Source of the DNA: Klebsiella variicola
Lineage (GTDB): Bacteria; Pseudomonadota; Gammaproteobacteria; Enterobacterales; Enterobacteriaceae
DNA length: 64,000 bases
Direction: 5' to 3'
Assembly (NCBI RefSeq): GCF_000828055.2
Contig: NZ_CP010523.2
Coordinates: 2,294,001 to 2,358,000, forward strand
Shown: one piece after another, positions 28,939 to 37,294 of the stretch
Layout: each line of letters starts with the position of its first letter
Numbering within the stretch: position 1 is the stretch's first letter
The notes under the pieces: generated by a model
What the model saw: the letters and a program-made list of their open reading frames with translations, nothing else
Told to the model about the DNA's origin: nothing
The model's database searches: none
Program-made: the position numbers and the translations under genes

Positions 28939-29862
28939 CTAGGGCTTCAGAGCGTAGCGAAGCTGATGTTCCCGGCGCGACTGGATGCGCTGTTGCCGCG
29001 CCTCATCCCAGCGGTAAAAGCCTTGTCCACTGCGGGCGCCGGTGTCGCCTCGCGCCACCTTTTCCGCCACCAGCGACATCATCTCGCTCCCGCTGGCCAG
29101 CTCCGGCAGCAGGTGCTGGCAGATATCCTGGACCGTCGCCAGCCCGGTCATGTCCGCTGCCTCCAGCGGGCCGACCATCGCATAGCGGCGGCCCAGCGAG
29201 GCGCGCATCACCTGGTCCACTACCTCGGCAGAGGCAATGCCGCTGTGGACGATATGCAGCGCTTCGCGCAGCAGGGCGAACTGCAGCCGGTTGCCGACAA
29301 AGCCCGGCGCGGCGCGATTGAGCACCACCGCTTCCAGCGCGCAGGCGGCGCAAAAGTCGCTCACCTGGCGCGCCAGATGGGGCAGTGTGGCGCTCCCGGG
29401 CACCACTTCCACCAGCGGGATCAGGTGCGGCGGATGCCAGAAATGGGCGATCAGCAGCCGTTCAGGGTGGCGCATGCCCTGCGCCAGCGAGTCCGGCGGC
29501 AGGCCGCTGGTGTTGCTGGCGATAATCGCCTCGTCGGCGATCAGCGTTTCCAGTTCGGCATACAGGGCGTGCTTCAGTGCCAGCCGCTCGGGGATCGCTT
29601 CTATCAGCAGCGTGGTGTCGGCCAGGGTATTCAGCGCCGGGGTGGGGGTCAGACGGGCCAGCACAGCGTCGCGGTCGGCGGGATCCTGCTGGCCGCTCGC
29701 CTCCAGCTCGCGCAGGATGGCGCTGGCCACCGCCGGAACCTCGGCGAGACGCTGCGGATCGGTGTCATACAGGCGGACGGCGTGACCGTGACGGGCGAAA
29801 TGGCAGGCGATACCTACGCCCATCAGTCCCGCGCCGAGTACCGCCAGGCGTGGTGTAAACAT
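28939..29862 (-). CDS. 3-hydroxyacyl-CoA dehydrogenase family protein
   Basis: The start is ATG 29862, with GGAG 8 bases upstream, giving 307 residues. It has the NAD motif GAGLMGVGIA near residue 10 and the usual N-terminal Rossmann and C-terminal helical domains of 3-hydroxybutyryl-CoA dehydrogenase. It probably interconverts 3-hydroxybutyryl-CoA and acetoacetyl-CoA. A role as a carnitine-dehydrogenase-like enzyme cannot be excluded. Confidence 0.85.
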   Translation of the reverse strand: MFTPRLAVLGAGLMGVGIACHFARHGHAVRLYDTDPQRLAEVPAVASAILRELEASGQQDPADRDAVLARLTPTPALNTLADTTLLIEAIPERLALKHALYAELETLIADEAIIASNTSGLPPDSLAQGMRHPERLLIAHFWHPPHLIPLVEVVPGSATLPHLARQVSDFCAACALEAVVLNRAAPGFVGNRLQFALLREALHIVHSGIASAEVVDQVMRASLGRRYAMVGPLEAADMTGLATVQDICQHLLPELASGSEMMSLVAEKVARGDTGARSGQGFYRWDEARQQRIQSRREHQLRYALKP

Positions 29863-29873
29863 AGTGGCTCCTG

Positions 29874-31055
29874 TTAACGTTGTAGAGTCATGGCGATGCC
29901 CTGGCCGCCGCCGACGCACAGGGTTGCCAGCCCTTTGCTGGCGCCCCGGCGCTGCATCTCATGCACCAGGCTGACGAGGATCCGGCAGCCGGAGGCGCCG
30001 ATGGGATGGCCAAGGGCGATGGCGCCGCCGTTGACGTTGACCTTCTCGCTATCCCACTCAAGCAGCTGACCGACGGCCAGCGCCTGGACGGCAAAAGCCT
30101 CGTTAGCTTCGATAAGATCCACCTCGTCCAGCGTCCAGCCGGCGCGCTGCAGCGCTTTACGGCAGGCGCTCACCGGGCCGATGCCCATCACCGATGGGTC
30201 GACCCCGGCGACCGCTGAGCTGACAATGCGCGCCAGCACCGGTAGCCCGAGCTCGTGCGCTTTATCGACGCGCATCAGCAGGACCGCCGCGGCGCCGTCG
30301 TTCAGCGACGAGGCGTTTCCGGCAGTGACGCTGCCGTCAGCGGGACGAAACGCCGGGCGCAGCTGGGCCAGCTGCTGCTCGCTGGTCTCCGGGCGCGGTT
30401 GCTCGTCGTCAGTCACGACACGCGGCGGCTTTTTGCCCTGCGGGACGCTGACCGGGACGATCTCCTCGCGAAAGCGTCCGGCGGCGATGGCGGCCGCCGC
30501 TTTGCGCTGGGACCCGGCGGCAAAGGCATCCTGGCGCTCACGGCTGATGTCGAAGGCATCAGCCAGATTCTCGGCGGTAATGCCCATGTGGTAGTCGTTA
30601 AAGGCGTCCCACAGGCCGTCCAGAATCATGCTGTCCTGCAGGCTGGCGTGGCCGAAACGCAGGCCGTCGCGGGCGCCGTGCATCAGATAGGGGGCATTGC
30701 TCATGCTCTCCTGGCCGCCGGCGATGACGATCTCGGCGTCGCCGCAGCGGATCGCCTGCACCGCCTGCTGAACCGCTTTCAGCCCGGAGCCGCACACCAG
30801 ATTGACGGTGACCGCCGGGGTGTCGATCGGCAAGCCAGCCCGCAGCGCGGTCTGGCGCGCCGGGTTCTGCCCGCAGCCGGCGGTGAGCACCTGGCCGAAA
30901 ATCAGTTCGTCGACCGCCGCGGCGGGCAGCTGGCCGCGTTCAAGCAGGCTGCGCACCACCGCCGCGCCGAGGTCGACGGCGGAAAGAGGGGCGAAGGCGC
31001 CGCGAAAGCTGCCGACCGGAGTGCGTACTGCAGCAACAATGGCAATATCGGTCAT
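29874..31055 (-). CDS. Acetyl-CoA acetyltransferase (thiolase)
   Basis: The 393-residue thiolase has the nucleophile Cys88 ([11 protein letters not shown]), the NEAFAVQ motif, and the C-terminal [11 protein letters not shown] and CVGGGQGIA motifs with the acid/base His and Cys. It cleaves acetoacetyl-CoA to two acetyl-CoA. It lies 9 bases after scoB, in the ketone-body operon. Confidence 0.92.
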   Translation of the reverse strand: MTDIAIVAAVRTPVGSFRGAFAPLSAVDLGAAVVRSLLERGQLPAAAVDELIFGQVLTAGCGQNPARQTALRAGLPIDTPAVTVNLVCGSGLKAVQQAVQAIRCGDAEIVIAGGQESMSNAPYLMHGARDGLRFGHASLQDSMILDGLWDAFNDYHMGITAENLADAFDISRERQDAFAAGSQRKAAAAIAAGRFREEIVPVSVPQGKKPPRVVTDDEQPRPETSEQQLAQLRPAFRPADGSVTAGNASSLNDGAAAVLLMRVDKAHELGLPVLARIVSSAVAGVDPSVMGIGPVSACRKALQRAGWTLDEVDLIEANEAFAVQALAVGQLLEWDSEKVNVNGGAIALGHPIGASGCRILVSLVHEMQRRGASKGLATLCVGGGQGIAMTLQR

Positions 31056-31064
31056 GGTCTCTCC

Positions 31065-31721
31065 TTAGCTGAAGCGCATTTCGCGCACATCGTCGGCCAC
31101 GATCAGTCGTCCCGCCGTTTTACGCATCACCTCGTCGGGGCTCACTCCCGGGGCCACTTCGCGCAGGACAAACGTGCCGTCGACAATGTCCAGCAGGGCC
31201 AGATCGGTGAGCACCCGGCGAATACAGCCCACGCCGGTGAGCGGCAGGGTGCACTGCGGCAGCAGTTTGGATTCGCCGTTTTTTGAGGCGTGGGTCATCA
31301 CCACGATGATGTTCTGCGCGCCGGCTACCAGGTCCATGGCGCCGCCCATCCCCTTGACCATTTTTCCAGGGATCATCCATGAGGCGATGTTGCCCGCGAC
31401 GTCGACCTCAAAGGCGCCAAGAACGGTCAGGTCAACGTGGCCGCCGCGGATCATGGCGAACGACTGAGCGGAGTCGAAGATGGCCGCCCCGGTTTGCGCG
31501 GTGACGGTCTGCTTGCCGGCGTTAATCATGTCGGCGTCGATCGTGGCTTCGTCTGGAAATTCGCCCATCCCCAGCAGGCCGTTCTCCGACTGGAGCATCA
31601 CCTCAATACCGGCGGGAATGTAATTGGCCACCAGCGTCGGGATACCGATCCCTAGGTTGACGTAGTCGCCGTCGCGTAGCTCCTGGGCGACGCGCATCGC
31701 CATTTGTTCACGGGTCAGCAT
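31065..31721 (-). CDS. scoB: 3-oxoacid CoA-transferase subunit B
   Basis: The start is ATG 31721 behind a GGAGGGAAG ribosome site, one base after the scoA stop; this gives 218 residues. The catalytic glutamate lies in LQSENGLLGMG. It forms the SCOT/AtoA-type family I CoA-transferase with subunit A and moves CoA from succinyl- or acetyl-CoA to acetoacetate. The donor cannot be read from sequence. Confidence 0.9.
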   Translation of the reverse strand: MLTREQMAMRVAQELRDGDYVNLGIGIPTLVANYIPAGIEVMLQSENGLLGMGEFPDEATIDADMINAGKQTVTAQTGAAIFDSAQSFAMIRGGHVDLTVLGAFEVDVAGNIASWMIPGKMVKGMGGAMDLVAGAQNIIVVMTHASKNGESKLLPQCTLPLTGVGCIRRVLTDLALLDIVDGTFVLREVAPGVSPDEVMRKTAGRLIVADDVREMRFS

Positions 31722-31722
31722 C

Positions 31723-32430
31723 TCACTTCCCTCCGGCGCGCAGGGTGCGCTGTTCAATACGTTTTTCGAATTGCCCGACGATCAGCCGGTCGACATAGAT
31801 CCCCGGGGTGTGGATGGCGGAGGGCGGCAGTTCGCCCGGCGGTACAATCTCTTCCACCTCCACCACCGTAATACGCCCGGCGGTGGCCATCAGCGGGTTG
31901 AAATTCTGCGCGGTATGGCGATATACCACATTGCCGTACCAGTCGGCTTTCCAGCCTTTGACCAGCGCGAAATCGCCGCGGATCGCCTCTTCAAGGATGT
32001 AGTGCCTGCCGTCGAACTGGCGCACCTCTTTGCCTTCGGCGACCGGGGTGCCATACCCGGTGGCGGTGTAAAAACCGGGGATCCCGGCGCCGCCGGCGCG
32101 AATTTTTTCGGCCAGCGTTCCCTGAGGAGTGAGCTCAACCGCCAGCTCGCCGCTCAGCACCAGCTGTTCAAACAGCGCGTTCTCCCCGACGTAAGAGGCC
32201 ACCACCTTGCTGATCTGGCGTGACTCCAGCAGCATACCGAGACCGAAGCCGTCGACGCCGCAGTTATTGGAGACCACCGTCAGCCCCTGCACCTGGCGAC
32301 GCTGCACCTCGGCGATCAAGTTCTCGGGAATGCCGCACAGGCCGAAACCGCCGGCGAGCAGCGTCATGCCGTCCGTTAACCCTTCCAGCGCCGCTTCATA
32401 GCTGGCGACGCGTTTATCCAGTCCTGCCAT
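31723..32430 (-). CDS. scoA: 3-oxoacid CoA-transferase subunit A
   Basis: The start at ATG 32430 (AGGAGAGAC upstream) gives 235 residues. Family I features include [15 protein letters not shown] near residue 22 and [21 protein letters not shown] near 113. It is the alpha subunit of the CoA-transferase and the first gene of the six-gene operon, divergent from a LysR gene. Confidence 0.9.
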   Translation of the reverse strand: MAGLDKRVASYEAALEGLTDGMTLLAGGFGLCGIPENLIAEVQRRQVQGLTVVSNNCGVDGFGLGMLLESRQISKVVASYVGENALFEQLVLSGELAVELTPQGTLAEKIRAGGAGIPGFYTATGYGTPVAEGKEVRQFDGRHYILEEAIRGDFALVKGWKADWYGNVVYRHTAQNFNPLMATAGRITVVEVEEIVPPGELPPSAIHTPGIYVDRLIVGQFEKRIEQRTLRAGGK

Positions 32431-32527
32431 CTTGTCTCTCCTGCCTTGCGATAGCCTTATCATTGGCGCTGGAGACTGATTTGATAATTTTGAATTTGTG
32501 ACCCACTCATTTGGAATTTTAATTAAT

Positions 32528-32565
32528 TTCCTGTTAACTAATTTTTTTCAATTAGTTAACAGGAA
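32528..32565. promoter_or_regulatory. Perfect 16-base inverted repeat overlapping the LysR ribosome site
   Basis: The arms ttcctgttaactaatt (32528-32543) and aattagttaacaggaa (32550-32565) are separated by tttttc. The right arm ends in the AGGAA Shine-Dalgarno of the LysR gene starting at 32571. As DNA it could be the operator for the divergent operon. As RNA it would bury the ribosome site. Confidence 0.7.
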
Positions 32566-32570
32566 GAAAA

Positions 32571-33461
32571 ATGAGAATGAGTGTCAAACAGTTACGCGCG
32601 TTTTTAGCGGTAGCTCACACTCTGAATTTCGCCCACGCCAGCGAAAGGCTCAATTTGTCGCAGCCAGCCCTCAGTTTGACCATCAAAGGGTTAGAGGAGG
32701 CGCTGGGCGGCGCGCTGCTGCAGCGCAGCACCCGCAAAGTGACCCTTACCCAGGAGGGGGAACTCTTTCTGCCGATGGCCCGTCAGCTGCTGGCCGACTG
32801 GGATAACGTCGAGGAGGCCATGCGTCAGAGCTTTACCCTGCAACGGGGTAAAATTTCGGTGGCCGCGATGCCGTCGTTTGCCGCCAACGTCCTGCCGGAG
32901 GCGCTGAAGGCCTTTCGCGACCGCTATGCCGGCGTGAACGTCACGGTGCATGACGTGATTAATGAGCAGGTGATCGAGATGGTGCGCGAGGGGCGAGTGG
33001 AGATGGGTATTGCCTTCGAGCCATCGCCCACCCACAACCTGCTGTTTACCCCGCTGGCGGTGGACCGCTTCGTGGCGATCGTTCCCCGGCAATCCCCGCT
33101 GGCGAAGAAAAAGCAGCTCACCTGGCAGGAGCTGTTGACCCTCGATTTTATTACCCTGCAGCGTCCCTCGGCGGTACGCCTGATGCTGGAGGAGGCGCTG
33201 GCGCGCAGCGGTCGCCAGCTGGACGTAGCGCTGGAGAGTCACCAACTGGTGACGGTGGGGAGAATGGTGGCCAGCGGCCTGGGGGGCAGCGCGGTACCGG
33301 CGCTGTGTAAAACGCAGATGACCTCCCTGGGGGCCGTCTGCATCCCGCTCAGCGATCCGCCGATTGAGAAGTGCGTCGGTGCGATCCATGCCGGGCATAT
33401 GCCGCTGTCGAAGGCGGCGCAGGCGCTGCTGGATACGCTGAAAGGGTTCTTGCCGACCTGA
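32571..33461 (+). CDS. LysR-family regulator, divergent from ketone-body operon
   Basis: The 296-residue protein has a LysR helix-turn-helix (residues 18-42, NFAHASERLNLSQPALSLTI) and an effector domain. ATG 32571 (AGGAAG upstream) is preferred; ATG 32577 is an alternative. Its position, 140 bases from scoA in the opposite direction, makes it the probable activator of hydroxybutyrate catabolism. Its own translation may be limited by the inverted repeat at its ribosome site. Confidence 0.88.
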   Translation: MRMSVKQLRAFLAVAHTLNFAHASERLNLSQPALSLTIKGLEEALGGALLQRSTRKVTLTQEGELFLPMARQLLADWDNVEEAMRQSFTLQRGKISVAAMPSFAANVLPEALKAFRDRYAGVNVTVHDVINEQVIEMVREGRVEMGIAFEPSPTHNLLFTPLAVDRFVAIVPRQSPLAKKKQLTWQELLTLDFITLQRPSAVRLMLEEALARSGRQLDVALESHQLVTVGRMVASGLGGSAVPALCKTQMTSLGAVCIPLSDPPIEKCVGAIHAGHMPLSKAAQALLDTLKGFLPT

Positions 33462-33476
33462 GCAGGCGGGAGGGGC

Positions 33477-33504
33477 AAAAAAAAACCGGCCTGCTGGCCG
33501 GTTT
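33477..33504 (-). terminator. Rho-independent terminator of the 46-residue protein gene
   Basis: On the minus strand a 9-base stem, aaaccggcc/ggccggttt, with a 4-base loop runs into a T tract (A run 33477-33485 on the plus strand). It starts 5 bases after the small gene's stop. It also ends minus-strand readthrough before the LysR tail. Confidence 0.85.
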
Positions 33505-33509
33505 GACAA

Positions 33510-33650
33510 TCAGATTTTGCAGGCGTCGCCGCAATCGTCATCGGCAACGATCGCCTGCGCTTTTTTGTCCGCTTCTTCCAGACGCTCCGCGTTGCGTTCT
33601 TCTGCTTCATCCAGGCCGCTGAAGACCAGGTTGTCGAGATCAATTTCCAT
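33510..33650 (-). CDS. Small acidic 46-residue protein with C-terminal CGDAC
   Basis: The open frame begins MEIDLDNLVFSGLDEAEERN and ends DDDCGDACKI. It is strongly acidic, helical in the middle (Glu/Ala/Lys-rich), and has its only two cysteines, four apart, at the end. A weak TAGG ribosome site precedes the ATG, and a textbook terminator follows at once, which argues for a real monocistronic gene. I do not recognise the family. The shape, an acidic leader plus a short Cys-containing tail, is compatible with a peptide precursor or a metal/redox small protein, but this is speculation. Confidence 0.65.
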   Translation of the reverse strand: MEIDLDNLVFSGLDEAEERNAERLEEADKKAQAIVADDDCGDACKI

Positions 33651-33940
33651 AAGTTACCTATCGTTGCTGGTTTTTAATCAGCGTCAAGTATAGGGCAAAA
33701 CCGCCAGCGGATGTAGCCGCTCTCCGCGCCGAACGCACAGAGCGTTAAGTCGCGGGGCGGCAGGCTTTCCCTACTATAAATAACCGTTGACAGGCGGGAG
33801 TTGGCTTTATTAATCACCATACAGAATGATTTCCTGTGTATATATTAAATGAAAGGACAACGAAGGAGTAATTAAGCATTGACGAAAAGCTTTTATGTTA
33901 ATATGGCCGCGATTATGGATGAATCTATGGATCTTAATCA

Positions 33941-34849
33941 ATGGAACATACTGTTGCAGGCGCCATCAAAGAATGGCGTAAACATAATAAAGTGATCGGT
34001 CAGGTCAAAATAAACTATAAAAAAGTTTTACGAAAATGCAGAGAGCTCTCGCTCGCAGGAGGTAAATACAGAGAATATCAAGAACTTTGTGCAAAATATC
34101 AGTGTGCGCGGTTGACCGCCGTGACCAAAGGGCTGGTGCCTTTTGAGGATAAACCGTTTAAAGCGTATCTCAATAAACGGCTGTCAAAACGACGCAAGCT
34201 GGATATTGCCCACGGTTCACTGAATTTTATTGAGAAAACGTTTCACCCTGATGTCCTGCCGCAGCTGTACAATGTGGCAGATTTTGGTCGCGCGATGTTC
34301 TCTATTCCTTTGAAAAATGGCGATAATCTTGACGTTAAACTGTTGGCGTCGCCGTTTCAGGAGGAGGGCGAGCTGATGCTGCAGCTGTTTCTCGGTGACC
34401 GGCGCGTCTATAGCGTCTGTTTTTCCTGTACCGACGATGGCCGCGCCTATATTGGCGGCATCCAGGGCGGAAAAGATATCACCAATGACGAAGTGAAGGT
34501 GCTGACTAAAGAGCTGCATGGCGCGCGGCCGAAAAATATCATCATGAGCGTGCTGTATGGTTTCCTGCGTTATTTCAGCATCACCACGGTCTACGCGATC
34601 GATTCCGATTTCCACGTGAAAAGCGATCTGGTGAAAGCCAGTTATTCATCGCTGTGGCTGGAAATGGGCGGTGAGAAACAGGCTCGCGGCTGGTATAAAT
34701 TGCCGGCGCAAGAGATCAAAAAAAGTATTGAAGAGGTGAAAAGTAAGCACCGGAGCCAGTTTATTAAGCGCGAAGGTGTCAAGGAGTTGATTCAGATAGA
34801 TATGGCGAACGCCCTGCAGCACATTACGTTGCAAGCACGGGTGAATTAA
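33941..34849 (+). CDS. VirK/YbjX (DUF535) family protein
   Basis: The 302-residue protein matches the VirK/YbjX family, with segments such as LNFIEKTFHPDVLPQLY near residue 93 and IGGIQGGKDITNDEVKVLTK near 170. Relatives are PhoP-regulated in Salmonella and linked to resistance to antimicrobial peptides and membrane stress, but the biochemistry is unknown. The start at ATG 33941 follows an in-frame stop. The 290-base AT-rich region upstream (33651-33940) has no other gene and probably holds the promoter. Confidence 0.85.
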   Translation: MEHTVAGAIKEWRKHNKVIGQVKINYKKVLRKCRELSLAGGKYREYQELCAKYQCARLTAVTKGLVPFEDKPFKAYLNKRLSKRRKLDIAHGSLNFIEKTFHPDVLPQLYNVADFGRAMFSIPLKNGDNLDVKLLASPFQEEGELMLQLFLGDRRVYSVCFSCTDDGRAYIGGIQGGKDITNDEVKVLTKELHGARPKNIIMSVLYGFLRYFSITTVYAIDSDFHVKSDLVKASYSSLWLEMGGEKQARGWYKLPAQEIKKSIEEVKSKHRSQFIKREGVKELIQIDMANALQHITLQARVN

Positions 34850-34860
34850 CGCCTCTCATA

Positions 34861-34898
34861 CGCCAGCCGGGCTGCAGGGGGCTGCTACCCGGCTGGCG
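34861..34898. terminator. GC-rich hairpin between convergent genes
   Basis: Perfect 11-base arms, cgccagccggg and cccggctggcg, enclose 16 bases. It lies 11 bases after the VirK/YbjX stop and 34 bases beyond the convergent MFS gene's stop. No T run is present, so it may act bidirectionally with low efficiency. Confidence 0.55.
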
Positions 34899-34931
34899 AT
34901 TTCCTCTCTCCCCAGGTCGCTGTGCCGTAGG

Positions 34932-36149
34932 TTACTGCCCGCTCTCGCCGATTGGCGGTGACGCGGAGACGGTGAGCAGCGGAGCGCTGCGCCACCATAC
35001 CATCAGGGCGACAATCGCGATAACGCTCAGCACGCCGAAGGCGGTGGCATAGGAGTAGTGCCCGGCGATAGACCCGGTTAACGCCGGACTCATTGCCGCC
35101 CCGGCGCCCTGCATCAGCATCACCACGCTCTGTCCAGCGTTAACGTGCCCGCTGCCGCGCAGCAGCGAGACGATAAAGCTGGGCACCGCCACCCCCAAAA
35201 TCCCTGCCGCCAGGCCATCAAGAATTTGCACCGGGACCATCATCGCCGGGGCGTCGCTGGACGCCGCCAGCGCCGCCCGGATGGGCATGATCAGCAGCGC
35301 CAGCAGGATGCATCGCCAGTAACCGTATTTGTCGATGCTGCCGGCGACCCGGATGGCCACCGGGATCATCACCACCTGCGAAATAATCACCGTGGCGGCG
35401 GCAAACAGTCCGGGATTGAGGTGTCCCGGCGCGGCGGCGATCCGCATGCTCAGCATCGGCAACAGTGCGGCATTGGCGAGATGGAACAGCATCAGGGTTA
35501 CGCCGGCGATCAGCAGCGGCGTATGGCGGAACAGGATGGCAAACCCCGGCAGGGAGGGCGTGGATGCCGCTTCGATGCCGCGGGCGGCGTCATCGTCGAT
35601 ATCGCAGCCGCGGATCGCCAGCAGGGCGACCAGGGTAAGCAGCGTGGTACAGGCCATCAGAATGAAAATGCCGCCGATGCCCCAGTACCAGGCGATAGCC
35701 CCGGCCATTAGCGCGGTGAAGAAATTCCCCGCGTGGTTGAAGGCTTCGTTTTTCCCCATCTGGGCGCTAAAGCCGCGCTGTCTGGCAAGACCGAGGGTAA
35801 TCCCGGCGATCAGCGGTCCGACAAAGGCCGCGCAGATGCCGCTGGCGACTTGCGAGAGGGCGACCACGCTGGTCTTCTGACTAAACCAGAGCAGCAGGGT
35901 GGTGAGGGTGATCGCCAGGCAGACCCCGGCCAGCAGCAAGCGCTTATGCCGCGAGCTGTCGGTGATGAAGCCGGCGGGCAGGGTCGCCAGCAGGCCGGCG
36001 ATACCGCCGACGGACATCAGCAGGCCAATGTCCTCCGCCTGCCAGTGACGCTGGGTGAGAAAGATCCCCAGAAACGGGCCGAGGCCGTCGCGCACATCGG
36101 CAATAAAAAAGCTGGTCAGACATAAAGCCCGCAGAGAACGAAGCGACAT
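34932..36149 (-). CDS. MFS transporter
   Basis: The 405-residue protein has about 12 transmembrane segments. Its N-terminus (CLTSFFIADVRDGLGPFLGIFLTQ) is typical of a subgroup of proteobacterial MFS proteins of unknown substrate. The inter-domain cytoplasmic loop near residues 185-205 is acidic. It is separated by 188 bases from the upstream HxlR gene, so the two may or may not be co-transcribed. Confidence 0.85.
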   Translation of the reverse strand: MSLRSLRALCLTSFFIADVRDGLGPFLGIFLTQRHWQAEDIGLLMSVGGIAGLLATLPAGFITDSSRHKRLLLAGVCLAITLTTLLLWFSQKTSVVALSQVASGICAAFVGPLIAGITLGLARQRGFSAQMGKNEAFNHAGNFFTALMAGAIAWYWGIGGIFILMACTTLLTLVALLAIRGCDIDDDAARGIEAASTPSLPGFAILFRHTPLLIAGVTLMLFHLANAALLPMLSMRIAAAPGHLNPGLFAAATVIISQVVMIPVAIRVAGSIDKYGYWRCILLALLIMPIRAALAASSDAPAMMVPVQILDGLAAGILGVAVPSFIVSLLRGSGHVNAGQSVVMLMQGAGAAMSPALTGSIAGHYSYATAFGVLSVIAIVALMVWWRSAPLLTVSASPPIGESGQ

Positions 36150-36337
36150 TTTCTACCTTTAGCATGCGCGATCTGCGCGTCGGAATGGTCGGGTCGGGGT
36201 TACCGGATACCTTCATCCTTTATCGCACCGTTCGATGAAACAAAAATGTCCCGCGCTCGTCGGGTACCGTGGCTATGCAACATACCCGCTTGCGGCGGCT
36301 TTCGCCAGAGGCGTACGAAAGTTCTGTAGCGGCGCTA

Positions 36338-36799
36338 TTAGCGTTCGTCTGCCTTGACGATCTGCAGGGTGGCGGGGCTCGCCACGGTGCCGCTGGCAGT
36401 AATAAACCCCGGATGGACAGCCTCGCCGCTGGCGCTGTCCACCAATGCTATATGCGGCGCACTGTGCAGCACGTGCTGATGGCCCCATTCCATCAGGGCG
36501 AACAGCACCAGCGCCAGGCTACGGCTTTTATCAGTCAGAACATATTCATACCGTTCGCGGGAGCCGGCTTCCCGGTAGGGCACTTTGCTGAGCAATCCCG
36601 TTTCGGTCATGGTTTTTAACCGGATGGTGAGCGTCTGGCGGGTAATATGGGTGTGCGACAGCATCGTTTCAAAGCGCGTCACGCCGTAAAACGCCTCGCG
36701 GAGGATCAACAGCACCCAGCGGTCGCCGAGGATTTTCGCCCCTTCCGCCAGGCCGCACAGCGCCGGGTCGAGGTAGGGCAGTGATTTATTTTTTGACAT
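36338..36799 (-). CDS. HxlR-family winged-helix regulator
   Basis: The 153-residue protein has the HxlR domain at residues 12-100 (LGDRWVLLILREAFYGVTRFETM... SHTHITRQTLTIRLKTM). HxlR proteins often sense reactive electrophiles or aldehydes and repress adjacent genes. It is divergent from a tautomerase gene with a 60-base gap, so control of that gene and itself is likely. Confidence 0.87.
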   Translation of the reverse strand: MSKNKSLPYLDPALCGLAEGAKILGDRWVLLILREAFYGVTRFETMLSHTHITRQTLTIRLKTMTETGLLSKVPYREAGSRERYEYVLTDKSRSLALVLFALMEWGHQHVLHSAPHIALVDSASGEAVHPGFITASGTVASPATLQIVKADER

Positions 36800-36859
36800 C
36801 GCGAGATTGACCTTCTACTCTGAGTTTGAATTTTAGACTTAGATGCTAAGGAGAATAGC

Positions 36860-37108
36860 GTGCCATTTGTTAACGTGCAAACCATTAAAGGGATCATGAC
36901 CGCGGAACAGAAAAGTGAGCTGCTGCGACGGATGACCGATCTGCTGGTGGAGATTGAGGGGCAGGGCGATCCGCAGTTCCGTCAGTCCGTCTGGATCCGC
37001 ATTGACGAACATGACCCGGAGCAGTGGAGTCTGGGCGGCGTCCAGCCGACGGCCGCAATGATCGCGGCGAAATTTGCCGCCGCGCGGCGCGACGGATCCC
37101 CGGAATAA
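36860..37108 (+). CDS. 4-oxalocrotonate tautomerase-family protein
   Basis: Starting at GTG 36860 (AAGGAG at 36848-36853), the 82-residue protein exposes Pro1 after Met removal (PFVNVQTIKG), the catalytic base of the tautomerase superfamily. An Arg near position 40-47 (QSVWIRIDE) fits the fold. Length matches PptA-like proteins. It may process keto-enol intermediates or detoxify unsaturated acids. The divergent HxlR gene is its probable regulator. Confidence 0.82.
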   Translation: MPFVNVQTIKGIMTAEQKSELLRRMTDLLVEIEGQGDPQFRQSVWIRIDEHDPEQWSLGGVQPTAAMIAAKFAAARRDGSPE

Positions 37109-37127
37109 AACGGGCGGCGAAGCCCGG

Positions 37128-37166
37128 CCCGGCGATCTGACGCAGAAGAGGGGCCAGATCGCCGGG
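37128..37166. terminator. Hairpin between tautomerase and MFS genes
   Basis: Perfect 12-base arms, cccggcgatctg and cagatcgccggg, are separated by 15 bases, 19 bases after the tautomerase stop. The 3' side lacks a clear T run, so termination strength is uncertain. Confidence 0.5.
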
Positions 37167-37294
37167 TAATATTGCGATTCGCTATGGTGCAAAAGCGTAT
37201 TTTGCGGCTAAGGTAACGGTCAGGGAACCCAACAAACAGGGCGCGATGCCAGACGGCCAGCCTGGCGCCACTCTCAAACCGGTGAAAACAACGG

